A stretch of DNA of 64,000 bases from Halospina sp040196175 (GTDB lineage Bacteria > Pseudomonadota > Gammaproteobacteria > Pseudomonadales > Oleiphilaceae). Each line of letters begins with the position of its first letter. Position 1 is the stretch's first letter. The position numbers were made by a program, and so were the translations under genes. Location of the stretch: contig NZ_JBEFNF010000005.1 in the NCBI RefSeq assembly GCF_040196175.1, forward strand, positions 124,001-188,000. Direction: 5' to 3'. The notes below the pieces were generated by a model, which saw only the letters and a program-made list of their open reading frames with translations, was not told where the DNA came from and searched no databases. Shown here in pieces: positions 32,499 to 40,822 of this stretch.

Positions 32499-34991
32499 TC
32501 AGGCTGGAGACGACGCCTCAGTTTGCATAGGCGCTTGATACCGCCGCAGCCGAAGGGCGTTGGTCAGCACACAGACACTGGAAGCCGCCATCGCCAGGGC
32601 CGCGAACATCGGCGACAGCAACACCCCGATGAACGGATACAGGACCCCGGCCGCCACCGGAATCAACAGCGTATTGTACCCGAACGCCCAGAACAGATTC
32701 TGCTTGATGTTGCGGATTGTGGCGCGGGAGAGTCCGATCGCATTGGGCACATTGCGCAGATCCCCGGACATCAGAACGACCTCCGCTGACTCAATAGCAA
32801 TATCCGTGCCCGTGCCGATAGCGATGCCCACATCCGACTGCGCCAGCGCCGGCGCATCATTGATGCCGTCGCCCACGAAAGCCACCGACCGGCCCCCTTC
32901 CTGCAGCGCCTTGACCGCATCCACCTTGCCGTCCGGCAGCACCTCGGCCTGAACCTCATCAATGCCGCACTGTTGTGCAATCGCGTTGGCGGTGTGCTGG
33001 TTGTCGCCGGTGATCATGGCCACGCGCAGGCTGGCATCGTGCAGGTGCCGGATGGCATCGACTGTAGTCTCTTTGAGCGGGTCCGCCACGGCGATGACGG
33101 CCGCCAGCTGCCGGTCCACAGCGGCGTACAGGGGGGTGCGGCCCTGGTTGCCCAGCCGTTCCGCGGTGCTGCCGGCCTGCTCAGTGGGCACGCCCAGCTC
33201 CTTCATGTAACCGGCCCCGCCAAGGGCCACCTCGCGGCTATCAACATGGGCTATAACTCCTTTGCCGGTTGCGGTATCGAAACCGGACACTTCTGAAAGG
33301 CTCAGCTCACGTGCCCCGGCGGCGGCCACAATGGCCCTGGCGATGGGGTGCTCCGAGGCCTGTTCCACGCTGGCGATCATCCGCAGCAGCTCATCCTCCG
33401 GGTGTTCGCCCATCATCTCAAGATCCGTCAGTTCCGGCTGGCCCCGGGTGAGGGTACCGGTTTTGTCGAAGGTGACCACCTCGGTATCGCGCAGCCGCTG
33501 CAGGGCATCGCCGCGGCGGAAGAGAATGCCCACCTCGGCGCCTTTGCCGGTACCCACCATGATAGAGGTGGGCGTTGCCAGGCCCATGGCGCAGGGGCAG
33601 GCGATGATCAGTACGGCCACACCGTTGATGAGCGCGAAGCTCAGGGCCGGATCCGGCCCGAACAGTAGCCAGATGCCGAAGGTCAGGGCAGCCGCCGCCA
33701 TCACCAGTGGTACAAAGACACCAGCCACCCGGTCCACCAGAGCCTGGATGGGGAGCTTGGAGCCCTGGGCCTCCTCTACCATGTGTACAATCTGCTGCAG
33801 CGTGGTGTCGTTACCCACACGTGTCGCCGTGAAGGTGAGGCTGCCGGACTGGTTGATGGTGCCGCCGACGACCTCGTCCCCCTCGCCTTTCTGCACGGGC
33901 ACGGGCTCGCCGGTGATCATGGATTCATCCACCCAGGAACCTCCGCCACTCACGGCACCGTCCACAGGGATCTTCTCGCCGGGGCGCACCTGGACTGTGT
34001 CGCCCTCGGTTACTTCGTCAATGGCAATCTCCTGCGCGTCGCCGTCGCGGATCACACGCGCCGTGCGCGCCTGGAGTGTGAGCAGGCGTTTAATGGCTTC
34101 GCCGGTTCGCCCCTTGGCTCGGGCCTCCAACAGGCGCCCGACGAGAATCAGGGTCACGATGACGGCGGCGGCCTCATAGTAGACCTGAACCTGGCCTTCT
34201 GGCAGGGCGACGGGCAGGAATGTGGCCACAAGGGAATACCCCCAGGCTGCCGTGGCACCCAGCATGACCAGTGAGTTCATGTCTGGCCCGCCCCGCAGCA
34301 GTGCGGGTAGACCCTGGCGGAAGAAGCGCAGGCCGGGACCGAAAAGGACAACCGTTGCAAGAGCGAAGAACAGGTAATAAAGAGGCTGCTGGCCAATGGC
34401 CTGCATCTGCCATTCATGAAAGGCCGGGATGAAGTGGGCGCCCATGTCGAGGATGAAGACGGGCAGTGTGAACACAACAGCAATCGCCACGGAACGTGTC
34501 AGGGTTCGTGCCTCTTTGGCTTGGGCGTCCTCCTGCTCCTCATTCGAGGTTTCCTCATGGATCGCATTGGCCTGATACCCGGTTTCGTTGATGGCATGCG
34601 CCACGTCATCCGCGCTGACGGTGCCCGCGACGACCGTGATGATGGCCTTTTCGGTAGCCAGATTGACGCTAGCGCTAACAACTCCCGATAAGGCGCGGGC
34701 GGCTGCCTCCACACGGCTGACGCAGGACCCGCAATGCATGCCGGTGACCTGGAAACGGAAGGTTTCCGTCGCGACATCGAAGCCGGCCTGCTGCACCGCC
34801 TCTTTCAGCGCCTGAAGGGAAACGGCGTCCGCGGTATGAACGCGCGCCTTGCCTGTTGCCAGGTTCACGCTGGCCTCACTGACGCCGTCCACGCCGTTGA
34901 GGGCCTTTTCTGTCTTGCTTACGCAACCGCCGCAGTTGAGGCCCTCAATGGTGAGATCGTAGTCGCGATCTGTTGCGTTCGTTGTGCTCAT
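32499..34991 (-). CDS. copA: Copper-exporting P1B-type ATPase CopA
   Basis: An 830-aa heavy-metal ATPase. Two N-terminal HMA domains carry CxxC at residues 20-23 (CGGC) and 87-90 (CGSC). The actuator motif TGEPVPVQKG, the membrane metal site CPC in IACPCAMGLATPTS, the phosphorylation motif DKTGTLTRG, the HP motif in ASEHPIARA and the hinge GDGINDAPALAQSD are all present. It should pump Cu(I) from cytoplasm to periplasm using ATP. It is divergent from a MerR-family regulator with a mer-like palindromic operator between them, so copper induction is likely. Silver may also be carried. Confidence 0.96.
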   Translation of the reverse strand: MSTTNATDRDYDLTIEGLNCGGCVSKTEKALNGVDGVSEASVNLATGKARVHTADAVSLQALKEAVQQAGFDVATETFRFQVTGMHCGSCVSRVEAAARALSGVVSASVNLATEKAIITVVAGTVSADDVAHAINETGYQANAIHEETSNEEQEDAQAKEARTLTRSVAIAVVFTLPVFILDMGAHFIPAFHEWQMQAIGQQPLYYLFFALATVVLFGPGLRFFRQGLPALLRGGPDMNSLVMLGATAAWGYSLVATFLPVALPEGQVQVYYEAAAVIVTLILVGRLLEARAKGRTGEAIKRLLTLQARTARVIRDGDAQEIAIDEVTEGDTVQVRPGEKIPVDGAVSGGGSWVDESMITGEPVPVQKGEGDEVVGGTINQSGSLTFTATRVGNDTTLQQIVHMVEEAQGSKLPIQALVDRVAGVFVPLVMAAAALTFGIWLLFGPDPALSFALINGVAVLIIACPCAMGLATPTSIMVGTGKGAEVGILFRRGDALQRLRDTEVVTFDKTGTLTRGQPELTDLEMMGEHPEDELLRMIASVEQASEHPIARAIVAAAGARELSLSEVSGFDTATGKGVIAHVDSREVALGGAGYMKELGVPTEQAGSTAERLGNQGRTPLYAAVDRQLAAVIAVADPLKETTVDAIRHLHDASLRVAMITGDNQHTANAIAQQCGIDEVQAEVLPDGKVDAVKALQEGGRSVAFVGDGINDAPALAQSDVGIAIGTGTDIAIESAEVVLMSGDLRNVPNAIGLSRATIRNIKQNLFWAFGYNTLLIPVAAGVLYPFIGVLLSPMFAALAMAASSVCVLTNALRLRRYQAPMQTEASSPA

Positions 34992-35073
34992 AGCTGCTCC
35001 TTATGCCGTTGGGCTCAACGGCTGCGATCGTCGTTATAGACCCCTGGATGACAATACACAGTTATGATGAATG

Positions 35074-35095
35074 CCGTACCATGGTACGGAGTCAA
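35074..35095 (-). promoter_or_regulatory. CueR/MerR-type operator-promoter of copA
   Basis: CCGTACCATGGTACGG (35074-35089) is a perfect 16-bp palindrome directly next to a minus-strand TTGACT -35 box (35090-35095). The order TTGACT-CCGTAC-N4-GTACGG copies the classic mer operator, where the dyad fills an over-long 19-20-base spacer. A -10 (TCATCA or CATCAT) lies 19-20 bases from the -35. A MerR-type regulator gene starts 24 bases to the right. Confidence 0.82.
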
Positions 35096-35118
35096 GTTCA
35101 GGATTTGAGGAGCAATCA

Positions 35119-35499
35119 ATGTTGACCATCGGCAAACTGGCCGCTTCCTGTGATGTGGGCGTGGAAACAGTCCGTTTCTACCAGCGCAAAGGGTTGCTCG
35201 ACATCCCCCCGCGTGAGGGTGGCGTGCGGCATTATGGCAACGAGCAGCTGCGGCGTCTCCAGTTCATCCGCAAGGCGCAGGCGGCGGGGTTCTCGCTGGC
35301 GGAGATTCGGGAGCTGATTGGCCTGGATGCCAGTCATGATCACCAGCGTGCGCGTGAGCTTGCCCGGACCCGTATCGAAGCCCTCGATGCCAGGATCCAG
35401 GAACTGAAGCAGGCTCGCGATTCCCTGGAGCAGCTTGCGGCGGACTGCGAAGCGGATGACTCCGGGCCTTGTCCGATCCTTGAGTCATTCGGGGTATGA
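35119..35499 (+). CDS. cueR: MerR-family copper-responsive regulator (CueR-like)
   Basis: A 126-aa regulator: winged HTH (IGKLAASCDVGVETVRFYQR, residues 3-22), a dimerisation helix, and a C-terminal metal loop CEADDSGPC with two cysteines eight positions apart, as in CueR (Cys112/Cys120). At the position of CueR Ser77 (Cys82 in MerR), 35 residues before the first loop cysteine, this protein has His. It is divergent from copA and shares the dyad operator. ATG 35119 is set by GAGGAG (35107-35112); the in-frame start at 35071 lies inside the operator. A sensor for another soft metal is possible. Confidence 0.85.
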   Translation: MLTIGKLAASCDVGVETVRFYQRKGLLDIPPREGGVRHYGNEQLRRLQFIRKAQAAGFSLAEIRELIGLDASHDHQRARELARTRIEALDARIQELKQARDSLEQLAADCEADDSGPCPILESFGV

Positions 35500-35506
35500 C
35501 GTAAGC

Positions 35507-36262
35507 TCAGCCAACCGCGAGATCGCCAAGCATGGGTTCAAAAACAAAGCCGAGCAGGAACGCTAGGAGTGCCGCGCCACCGCCCATGGCCAGCGTTTCC
35601 AGGCCTCCCCGGAAACGGCTCATGCCAAGTACAACGCCTTTGACCCAGCCGATGCCAAAGAGCGAAATCACGGCGGCGATAGCGCTGACCACAAACATAT
35701 CCAGTCCCACCAGGAAGGGCGCAATAAACGGCAGCAGTGGGATTAACCCGACACCAATAAAGACGGCAAAAGTTGCGATGGCCGCTTTCCAGGGCGACGG
35801 GCCCGAGAGAGGATGGCCGAACTCTTCCTGGATCATGGTGTTCACCCAGAGGCGGTGATCCGCGCTGATGGTGTCCACGATGTTCGTTAACGTCTGGCCC
35901 TCAAATCCTTTCTGCGCGAAGATCTGGCGTATTTCCTCCTTCTCCCCGTCAGGATCGAGCAGGATATGACGCTCCTCCTGGTCGCGGAGCTGATTGCGTG
36001 CGTCATCGTCGCTTTTGACCGCCTGATAATTGCTGACGCCCATGCTGAAGGCATCGGCGATAAGACTCGCAATGCCGAGTACGAAAGCGATCATGCCGGG
36101 CAGCCCAGCGCCAGCGACACTGGCAATGACGGCAACGGTGGTAACACAGCCATCAATGCCGCCGAGGATGGCATCGCGCAGGTAGCTGGGCGCGGGTTCG
36201 GCATTAAGACGTTGCCGTATGGCTTCGGGGTCATGGCTGTGTTCAAGGTGATGATTGGGCAT
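35507..36262 (-). CDS. VIT1/CCC1 family Fe/Mn transporter
   Basis: A 251-aa protein with about five membrane helices. The first is preceded by the family start AILGGIDGCVTTVAVIASVA (about residues 31-50). The second runs into IADAFSMGVSNYQAVKSDDD (about 68-87), the conserved Asp-Ala-Met-rich segment of VIT1/CCC1 proteins. A hydrophilic insert of about 65 residues follows (about 85-150), like the metal-binding loop of VIT1. Family members move Fe2+ or Mn2+ out of the cytoplasm. The gene converges on cueR with 7 bases between. Confidence 0.88.
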   Translation of the reverse strand: MPNHHLEHSHDPEAIRQRLNAEPAPSYLRDAILGGIDGCVTTVAVIASVAGAGLPGMIAFVLGIASLIADAFSMGVSNYQAVKSDDDARNQLRDQEERHILLDPDGEKEEIRQIFAQKGFEGQTLTNIVDTISADHRLWVNTMIQEEFGHPLSGPSPWKAAIATFAVFIGVGLIPLLPFIAPFLVGLDMFVVSAIAAVISLFGIGWVKGVVLGMSRFRGGLETLAMGGGAALLAFLLGFVFEPMLGDLAVG

Positions 36263-36393
36263 GGAAGCGACTCTGATCCGGTGATATCTGAAAGATTAGC
36301 ACAGCTATCCGCCCAACATGGAACGCTGAACGCTTGTCGGTTGTGCTGGAGGGCCCGTAGACTATTGATCCCTTCTCTGAAGCCGCCTCCACC

Positions 36394-37005
36394 ATGGATA
36401 CCCAGACCAGTAACCTGCATGAGGTCCGCCTCGATCACGTCGCATCAATGCTGATTCAGAGCTCTGCTGAGAGCGTTCTGGATCTGGGGTGCGGATCGGG
36501 CGCGTTGCTCCAGCGATGCCTGCAGCTGGGGCAATTTGATCGCCTGGTTGGGTTGGAGTCCTCCGGGGTTTCGTTGCGCAATGCGCGCGAGCGTCTTGCC
36601 TACTGGCTACAGCAGCAGAAGCCCAGGGTGCAGCTTATCCGGGGGTCATTCGAGGAACCCAATCCAGCCTGCACTGGCTTTGATGCAGCCACCATGGTGG
36701 AGGTCATCGAACACGTTCAGCCACGGGACCTGTCGACGGTTGAACGGGCGGTTTTTGAACTATACCGGCCGGGAATCGTCGTCATTACCACCCCTAACTC
36801 TGAATACAATCCGCTCTTCGATCTGTCTCCGGGCGAGTTCCGCGACCCCGACCACCGGTTTGAGTGGAATCGGGATAAGTTCCGCCAGTGGGTAAGCGGC
36901 GTTGCCAGACGTAACGGTTATCATGTAAGAACGGGCGGGGTTGGTGAGGCGGATCCCGAACTTGGCGCGCCGACCCAGACTGCCTGGTTTGAGCGACTGG
37001 GGTGA
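36394..37005 (+). CDS. Hen1-type RNA 3'-terminal 2'-O-methyltransferase domain protein
   Basis: The 203-aa protein is a stand-alone SAM methyltransferase. Motif I is LDLGCGSG (29-36). The Hen1-specific metal ligands are all present: Glu103, Glu106 and His107 in EVIEH, and His154 in DPDHRFEW, at the spacing seen in bacterial Hen1 (E-x2-E-H, then His about 48 further on). TTPNSEYN (132-139) and FEWNRDKFRQW (156-166) are further Hen1 hallmarks. Bacterial Hen1 normally is a 460-aa partner of Pnkp in RNA repair; here only the catalytic domain exists and no Pnkp gene is nearby. It probably methylates the 2'-OH at an RNA 3' end. Confidence 0.82.
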   Translation: MDTQTSNLHEVRLDHVASMLIQSSAESVLDLGCGSGALLQRCLQLGQFDRLVGLESSGVSLRNARERLAYWLQQQKPRVQLIRGSFEEPNPACTGFDAATMVEVIEHVQPRDLSTVERAVFELYRPGIVVITTPNSEYNPLFDLSPGEFRDPDHRFEWNRDKFRQWVSGVARRNGYHVRTGGVGEADPELGAPTQTAWFERLG

Positions 37006-37098
37006 AGGAGACAGCCACTGGAGCTCGTGGATTCATGCAGCGCGGCTGCTCAGGCATCTCGTGACTGAAGCCACGGGTCAGTCCAAGTTAGCAAATAC

Positions 37099-37395
37099 CT
37101 AATCGAATGCGCCCCTGCGCGCATCGGAAAGATCAACCGGCCCATCAAGGCGCTCGCTGATCCCCTGTCTCATCGGCAAACCCCGGATACCGAGGCTGTT
37201 TACATGATCGAAAAGAGCAGCCCTGATCCCGCTGATGAGCGTTGTATCCCCATCGCCGTCATTGGTCTTCTTTACCCGTAAAAATACGTTTGTGGCGATG
37301 ATTTCAAGTTGTTCCTCCGGGACAAAATCAACCTGCTGCACCGCTTTACAGGCATGAGTAACCTCACTGTGGATCTCAACACTGGCTGTGCCCAT
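37099..37395 (-). CDS. Hypothetical small protein
   Basis: A 98-aa soluble protein starting at the ATG at 37395, which is preceded on the minus strand by a strong GGGAGG site. No signal peptide or membrane segment is seen. It contains VDFVPEEQLEIIATNVFLRV (about residues 22-41) and an Arg/Asp-rich C-terminus. No family is recognised. It diverges from the Pho-box-controlled receptor gene. Confidence 0.6.
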   Translation of the reverse strand: MGTASVEIHSEVTHACKAVQQVDFVPEEQLEIIATNVFLRVKKTNDGDGDTTLISGIRAALFDHVNSLGIRGLPMRQGISERLDGPVDLSDARRGAFD

Positions 37396-37551
37396 CAGGA
37401 CCTCCCTTGAACAGCATTGCTGTTGAAAAGGCACCTTAACCAACGGCTGTAACGATTTCGTGACACAGGGTGTGTTGATCTTGATCGCCGAGCGAAACCA
37501 GCGCGTCGCTTCCTGGCTCTTTCTGTTTCAGTTCTATGAAGTTTTTGTGAC

Positions 37552-37572
37552 GAAAGGGGGTGATCCCCTTTC
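37552..37572. repeat. Perfect hairpin before the Pho box
   Basis: GAAAGGGG (37552-37559) and CCCCTTTC (37565-37572) form a perfect 8-bp stem with a GTGAT loop, 11 bases before the Pho box. It may be an operator or a terminator that insulates the receptor promoter. Confidence 0.45.
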
Positions 37573-37583
37573 AAATGACCTTT

Positions 37584-37601
37584 CTGTCACCTGCCTGTCA
37601 T
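37584..37601 (+). promoter_or_regulatory. Pho box upstream of TonB-dependent receptor
   Basis: CTGTCAC-CTGC-CTGTCAT is a near-perfect pair of 7-base direct repeats with a 4-base spacer, as bound by PhoB. A -10-like TACTGT (37612-37617) lies 10 bases downstream, the normal arrangement in PhoB-activated promoters. Confidence 0.85.
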
Positions 37602-37676
37602 AACTGCCCTCTACTGTGCGTTTCATAGCGGGGCACAGCCCCTTCCCGTTCAAGTCACGACAGAGAAGGCAGGCAG

Positions 37677-40600
37677 ATGAAACGACAGACCACGGCATTG
37701 TGGGGGTTTCTCGCCATGACGGCGTTGAGTCCCAGCGTTCAGGCCAGTGAGCTTCTGGTGTATGTATTCGGAGACGATGGCCCCGCGCAGGGCGTGACGG
37801 TTGAGCTGAACGGCAGTGAAGCAACTACCGATGCGTCAGGTCGGGCGCAGATGGATCTTTCACAGGGCAGCTACCGCGTTCTTCTGAACCGCGACGGAAA
37901 TGAAATTGGCGCCTTTCGCCTGAGCAGTGGCCAGAACCAGAACGCAGACGTTGCGGTCCGCCTTCAGGACGAAGGCGATCCCCAGATCAGCGTTGAAACC
38001 TACGACCCGCGTGAAAGTCTCTCAGAGCGTGAAGGTGAGCCGCAGGGCATTCTGGCCGGTCAGATCCAATCCCGTGAGACCGGTGCGGCTCTGAGTGGGG
38101 CCCGCATTTCGGTCCCCGGATCGGATTATTCAGCAACCACGGACGCCAACGGCAACTTTGAACTTCAGATGCCACGCGGCGTTTATGAGTTCGCGGTTAC
38201 GCACCCCGAGTACGGCAACATCACCGCTGATGATGTGCGAGTGGTCGCGAACGTCACCACCAACGTGGGTTATGAGCTGAGCGCCGCGGGTGCTGGTGGC
38301 GGTCAGCTTGAAGAGGTTACCGCCGTGGCCAGTTATCAGCCGGATACGGCGTCGCAGCAGGAGCGCGCCTCCGAATCAGTTCTGGACGTCATCGGCAGTG
38401 AGCAGCTGGCCCGTTTTGGCGATTCCAATGCTGCGGATGCCACCCGGCGCAGCGTTGGGGTCAACGTTTCCGAGGGCAAATTCGTTTTTATACGGGGCCT
38501 TGGGGGACGTTACACCACTACAACACTGAATGGGTCCTCGTTGCCCAGTACCGATCCCAGCCGGCGCACAACACCGCTCGACCTTTTCCCGGCGGGCGTT
38601 CTGGATCAGGTCGAAGTACGTAAGGGCTTCACCCCTGATATGCCCGGTAACAGCTCTGCCGGCAACGTGCAGCTCGAAACCCGGTCTTCGCCTGAAGAAG
38701 ACTTTCTGGAACTGTCTGTTGGGTTGGGAGGCAATACCCGTATTACCGGCGATAGTGTTATCTCGGATCCCGCAGATGGTGATACCGATCTTCTGGGATA
38801 CGACGACGGCACTCGCAAAATGCCAGGGCTGGTTAACGGACTTACGGCTTTCGGGCGTATCAATCCCCAGGAATATGAGAACCCACAGATAACCGAGCTT
38901 CTGGGACAGTCTTTCAAACGCAATCTGGAAGCGGAAAAAACAACTGCCAATCCGGACGTTTCTATTGGCCTCAGCGGCGGTCAGGAGATCCAGCGGGGCG
39001 ATAACCTTTATGGCGTTTACGGAGCTGTATCTTACGACAATAGCTGGAGCATCAAGGACGGTGGTGAGGAGAATACTTTTGCCGCCGCTGGGAGCGATGG
39101 AGAGCTGAGCTCGAGAAACCAGTTCGAATTTGTAGAATCCGAGCACAATGTGGACTTGGGTGGCATGCTGGCGTTGGGCGCGGAATTCGGTCTCGACCAC
39201 AAGCTGGATGCGACCACTCTTTTCTCACGCAAAACCCAGACCCAGACCCGGCAGACAAGCGGTGTTTCTGGGGAAAACGGAGAGCAGCTCAGAGAAGTTG
39301 AGTTCAATTACGAGGAGCGGCAGTTCCTCTCCCAGCAACTGGCTGGTGAGCATCTTTTCCAGAATTACAACGAGCTCCTGGTGGAGTGGCAGTATACCTA
39401 CTCTTTGGCCGAGCGTTACGCACCGGACCGGCGGACCATTCGTTATGACGACCTGAAGAGCAACGACGGGCGCTTAGTATTTAATGATTCCGCTTTCTCA
39501 CGCCGTTATGACGATCTAACGGATGAGAACCATGATGCCAGTGTCGACCTTACCCTGCCGGCCTACTCGGGCACCAACATAATGGCGGATCTTAAGTCTG
39601 GCCTCAGCATAACGCGGCGTGGACGTGAATCCGAAACCGCGCGCTTCAGCTATGACTGGCGTGGCGATCGCCAGGAGGAACTCGATCTGATCCGTGAGCA
39701 ACCCACGCCGGGTGCTGACGATGCCCTTGATGCCCCCAGTATTTCTGAGGACCAGTTCGTACTCCAGAACCTGACAGCGCCCTCTGATCGGTATGAAGGC
39801 GATCTGGACATCAATGCCGCCTACCTGATGACCGACATGGACCTCTACGACAGCTTCCGGCTGGTGACAGGGGCCAGGGTGGAATCCGCTGAACAGAGCG
39901 TGGATACCTTCGACACCGACGGTAATCCGGTGGAAACAGGCTTTGACGAGACGGATGTCCTTCCGAGCGCCAACCTCACCTGGTTCATGAATCCCGAGAT
40001 GCAGCTGCGCTTAGGCTACAGCCAGACCATTGCGCGCCCGGATTTCAAGGAAATGGCGAATGCCAGCTTCTTTGACCCGGTATTCGGCTTCACGGTCAGG
40101 GGTAACCCCGAGATCGAAAGTTCCGAGGTGGATAACTTCGATGTCCGGTGGGAGTGGTATCTGTCCCAGACCGACACCCTCACGGTCGGTGCCTTCTACA
40201 AGGACCTGAGCCAGCCCATCGAGCGCATCATCATCCCGAGTGGCGGTTCCGCACTGCAGGGTACCCGGAGTTTCGCCAATGCCCAGGAAGGCGAGATTAG
40301 CGGCATAGAAGTGGATTTCCGCAAGGAGTTCCAGCTGGATGACTCACTCAGCCAGACACTGTTCTTGCAGGCAAACGGGAGTCTGATCGACTCCGAGGTC
40401 ACACTGCCTGAGCGAAGCACTGAGAACCGCGACAAGCGCGCACTTCAGGGTCAGGCGGAGTCCACTCTGAACATCGCGATCGGGTATGACCACCTCGATA
40501 GCGGTCAGGAAGTCACCCTCCTGTTCAACCGTAACGGCGAGAGCATCGAGGACGCATCCCGCGGGGATCTGCCCAGTGTGATCGAGGAACCGGTCAACCA

Positions 40601-40763
40601 GGTGGATGTGACCTACAAGAAGACGTTCACGCCGAGCCTCACCCTCGAGGCGAAAATGGAGAACCTTCTGGATGAAGAAAAAGAGTTCACCCAGGGAGGG
40701 AACACCTTCTTTAAATACAAACCCGGTATGAGCGTCAGCGTCGGCGCCGACTGGCGATTCTGA
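37677..40763 (+). CDS. TonB-dependent receptor with N-terminal carboxypeptidase-like domains
   Basis: A 1028-aa outer-membrane receptor. The signal peptide ends near SVQAS (residue 23). Two beta-sandwich domains of the carboxypeptidase regulatory type follow (about 23-95 and 120-203, the second with SGARISVPGSDYSATTDANG). The plug comes next (about 230-340, with FIRGLGGRYTTTTLNGSSLP) and then a barrel ending in SVGADWRF. A Pho box precedes it, so it is expected to be induced by phosphate starvation and to import a phosphorus-containing or co-limiting compound. It is followed by a lipoprotein gene and then by a dedicated TonB2-type energiser operon. Confidence 0.92.
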   Translation: MKRQTTALWGFLAMTALSPSVQASELLVYVFGDDGPAQGVTVELNGSEATTDASGRAQMDLSQGSYRVLLNRDGNEIGAFRLSSGQNQNADVAVRLQDEGDPQISVETYDPRESLSEREGEPQGILAGQIQSRETGAALSGARISVPGSDYSATTDANGNFELQMPRGVYEFAVTHPEYGNITADDVRVVANVTTNVGYELSAAGAGGGQLEEVTAVASYQPDTASQQERASESVLDVIGSEQLARFGDSNAADATRRSVGVNVSEGKFVFIRGLGGRYTTTTLNGSSLPSTDPSRRTTPLDLFPAGVLDQVEVRKGFTPDMPGNSSAGNVQLETRSSPEEDFLELSVGLGGNTRITGDSVISDPADGDTDLLGYDDGTRKMPGLVNGLTAFGRINPQEYENPQITELLGQSFKRNLEAEKTTANPDVSIGLSGGQEIQRGDNLYGVYGAVSYDNSWSIKDGGEENTFAAAGSDGELSSRNQFEFVESEHNVDLGGMLALGAEFGLDHKLDATTLFSRKTQTQTRQTSGVSGENGEQLREVEFNYEERQFLSQQLAGEHLFQNYNELLVEWQYTYSLAERYAPDRRTIRYDDLKSNDGRLVFNDSAFSRRYDDLTDENHDASVDLTLPAYSGTNIMADLKSGLSITRRGRESETARFSYDWRGDRQEELDLIREQPTPGADDALDAPSISEDQFVLQNLTAPSDRYEGDLDINAAYLMTDMDLYDSFRLVTGARVESAEQSVDTFDTDGNPVETGFDETDVLPSANLTWFMNPEMQLRLGYSQTIARPDFKEMANASFFDPVFGFTVRGNPEIESSEVDNFDVRWEWYLSQTDTLTVGAFYKDLSQPIERIIIPSGGSALQGTRSFANAQEGEISGIEVDFRKEFQLDDSLSQTLFLQANGSLIDSEVTLPERSTENRDKRALQGQAESTLNIAIGYDHLDSGQEVTLLFNRNGESIEDASRGDLPSVIEEPVNQVDVTYKKTFTPSLTLEAKMENLLDEEKEFTQGGNTFFKYKPGMSVSVGADWRF

Positions 40764-40822
40764 GCAACGGTTAAACCAACGACGGCACCCGGTGCCATTC
40801 AAGCAAGCAAGGAGTTGTCCCC

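Noticed and set aside
37447..37467. Second Pho box near the hypothetical gene at 37099
   Set aside because: CTGTAAC and a later GTGACAC are only partly similar and not at 11-base spacing.
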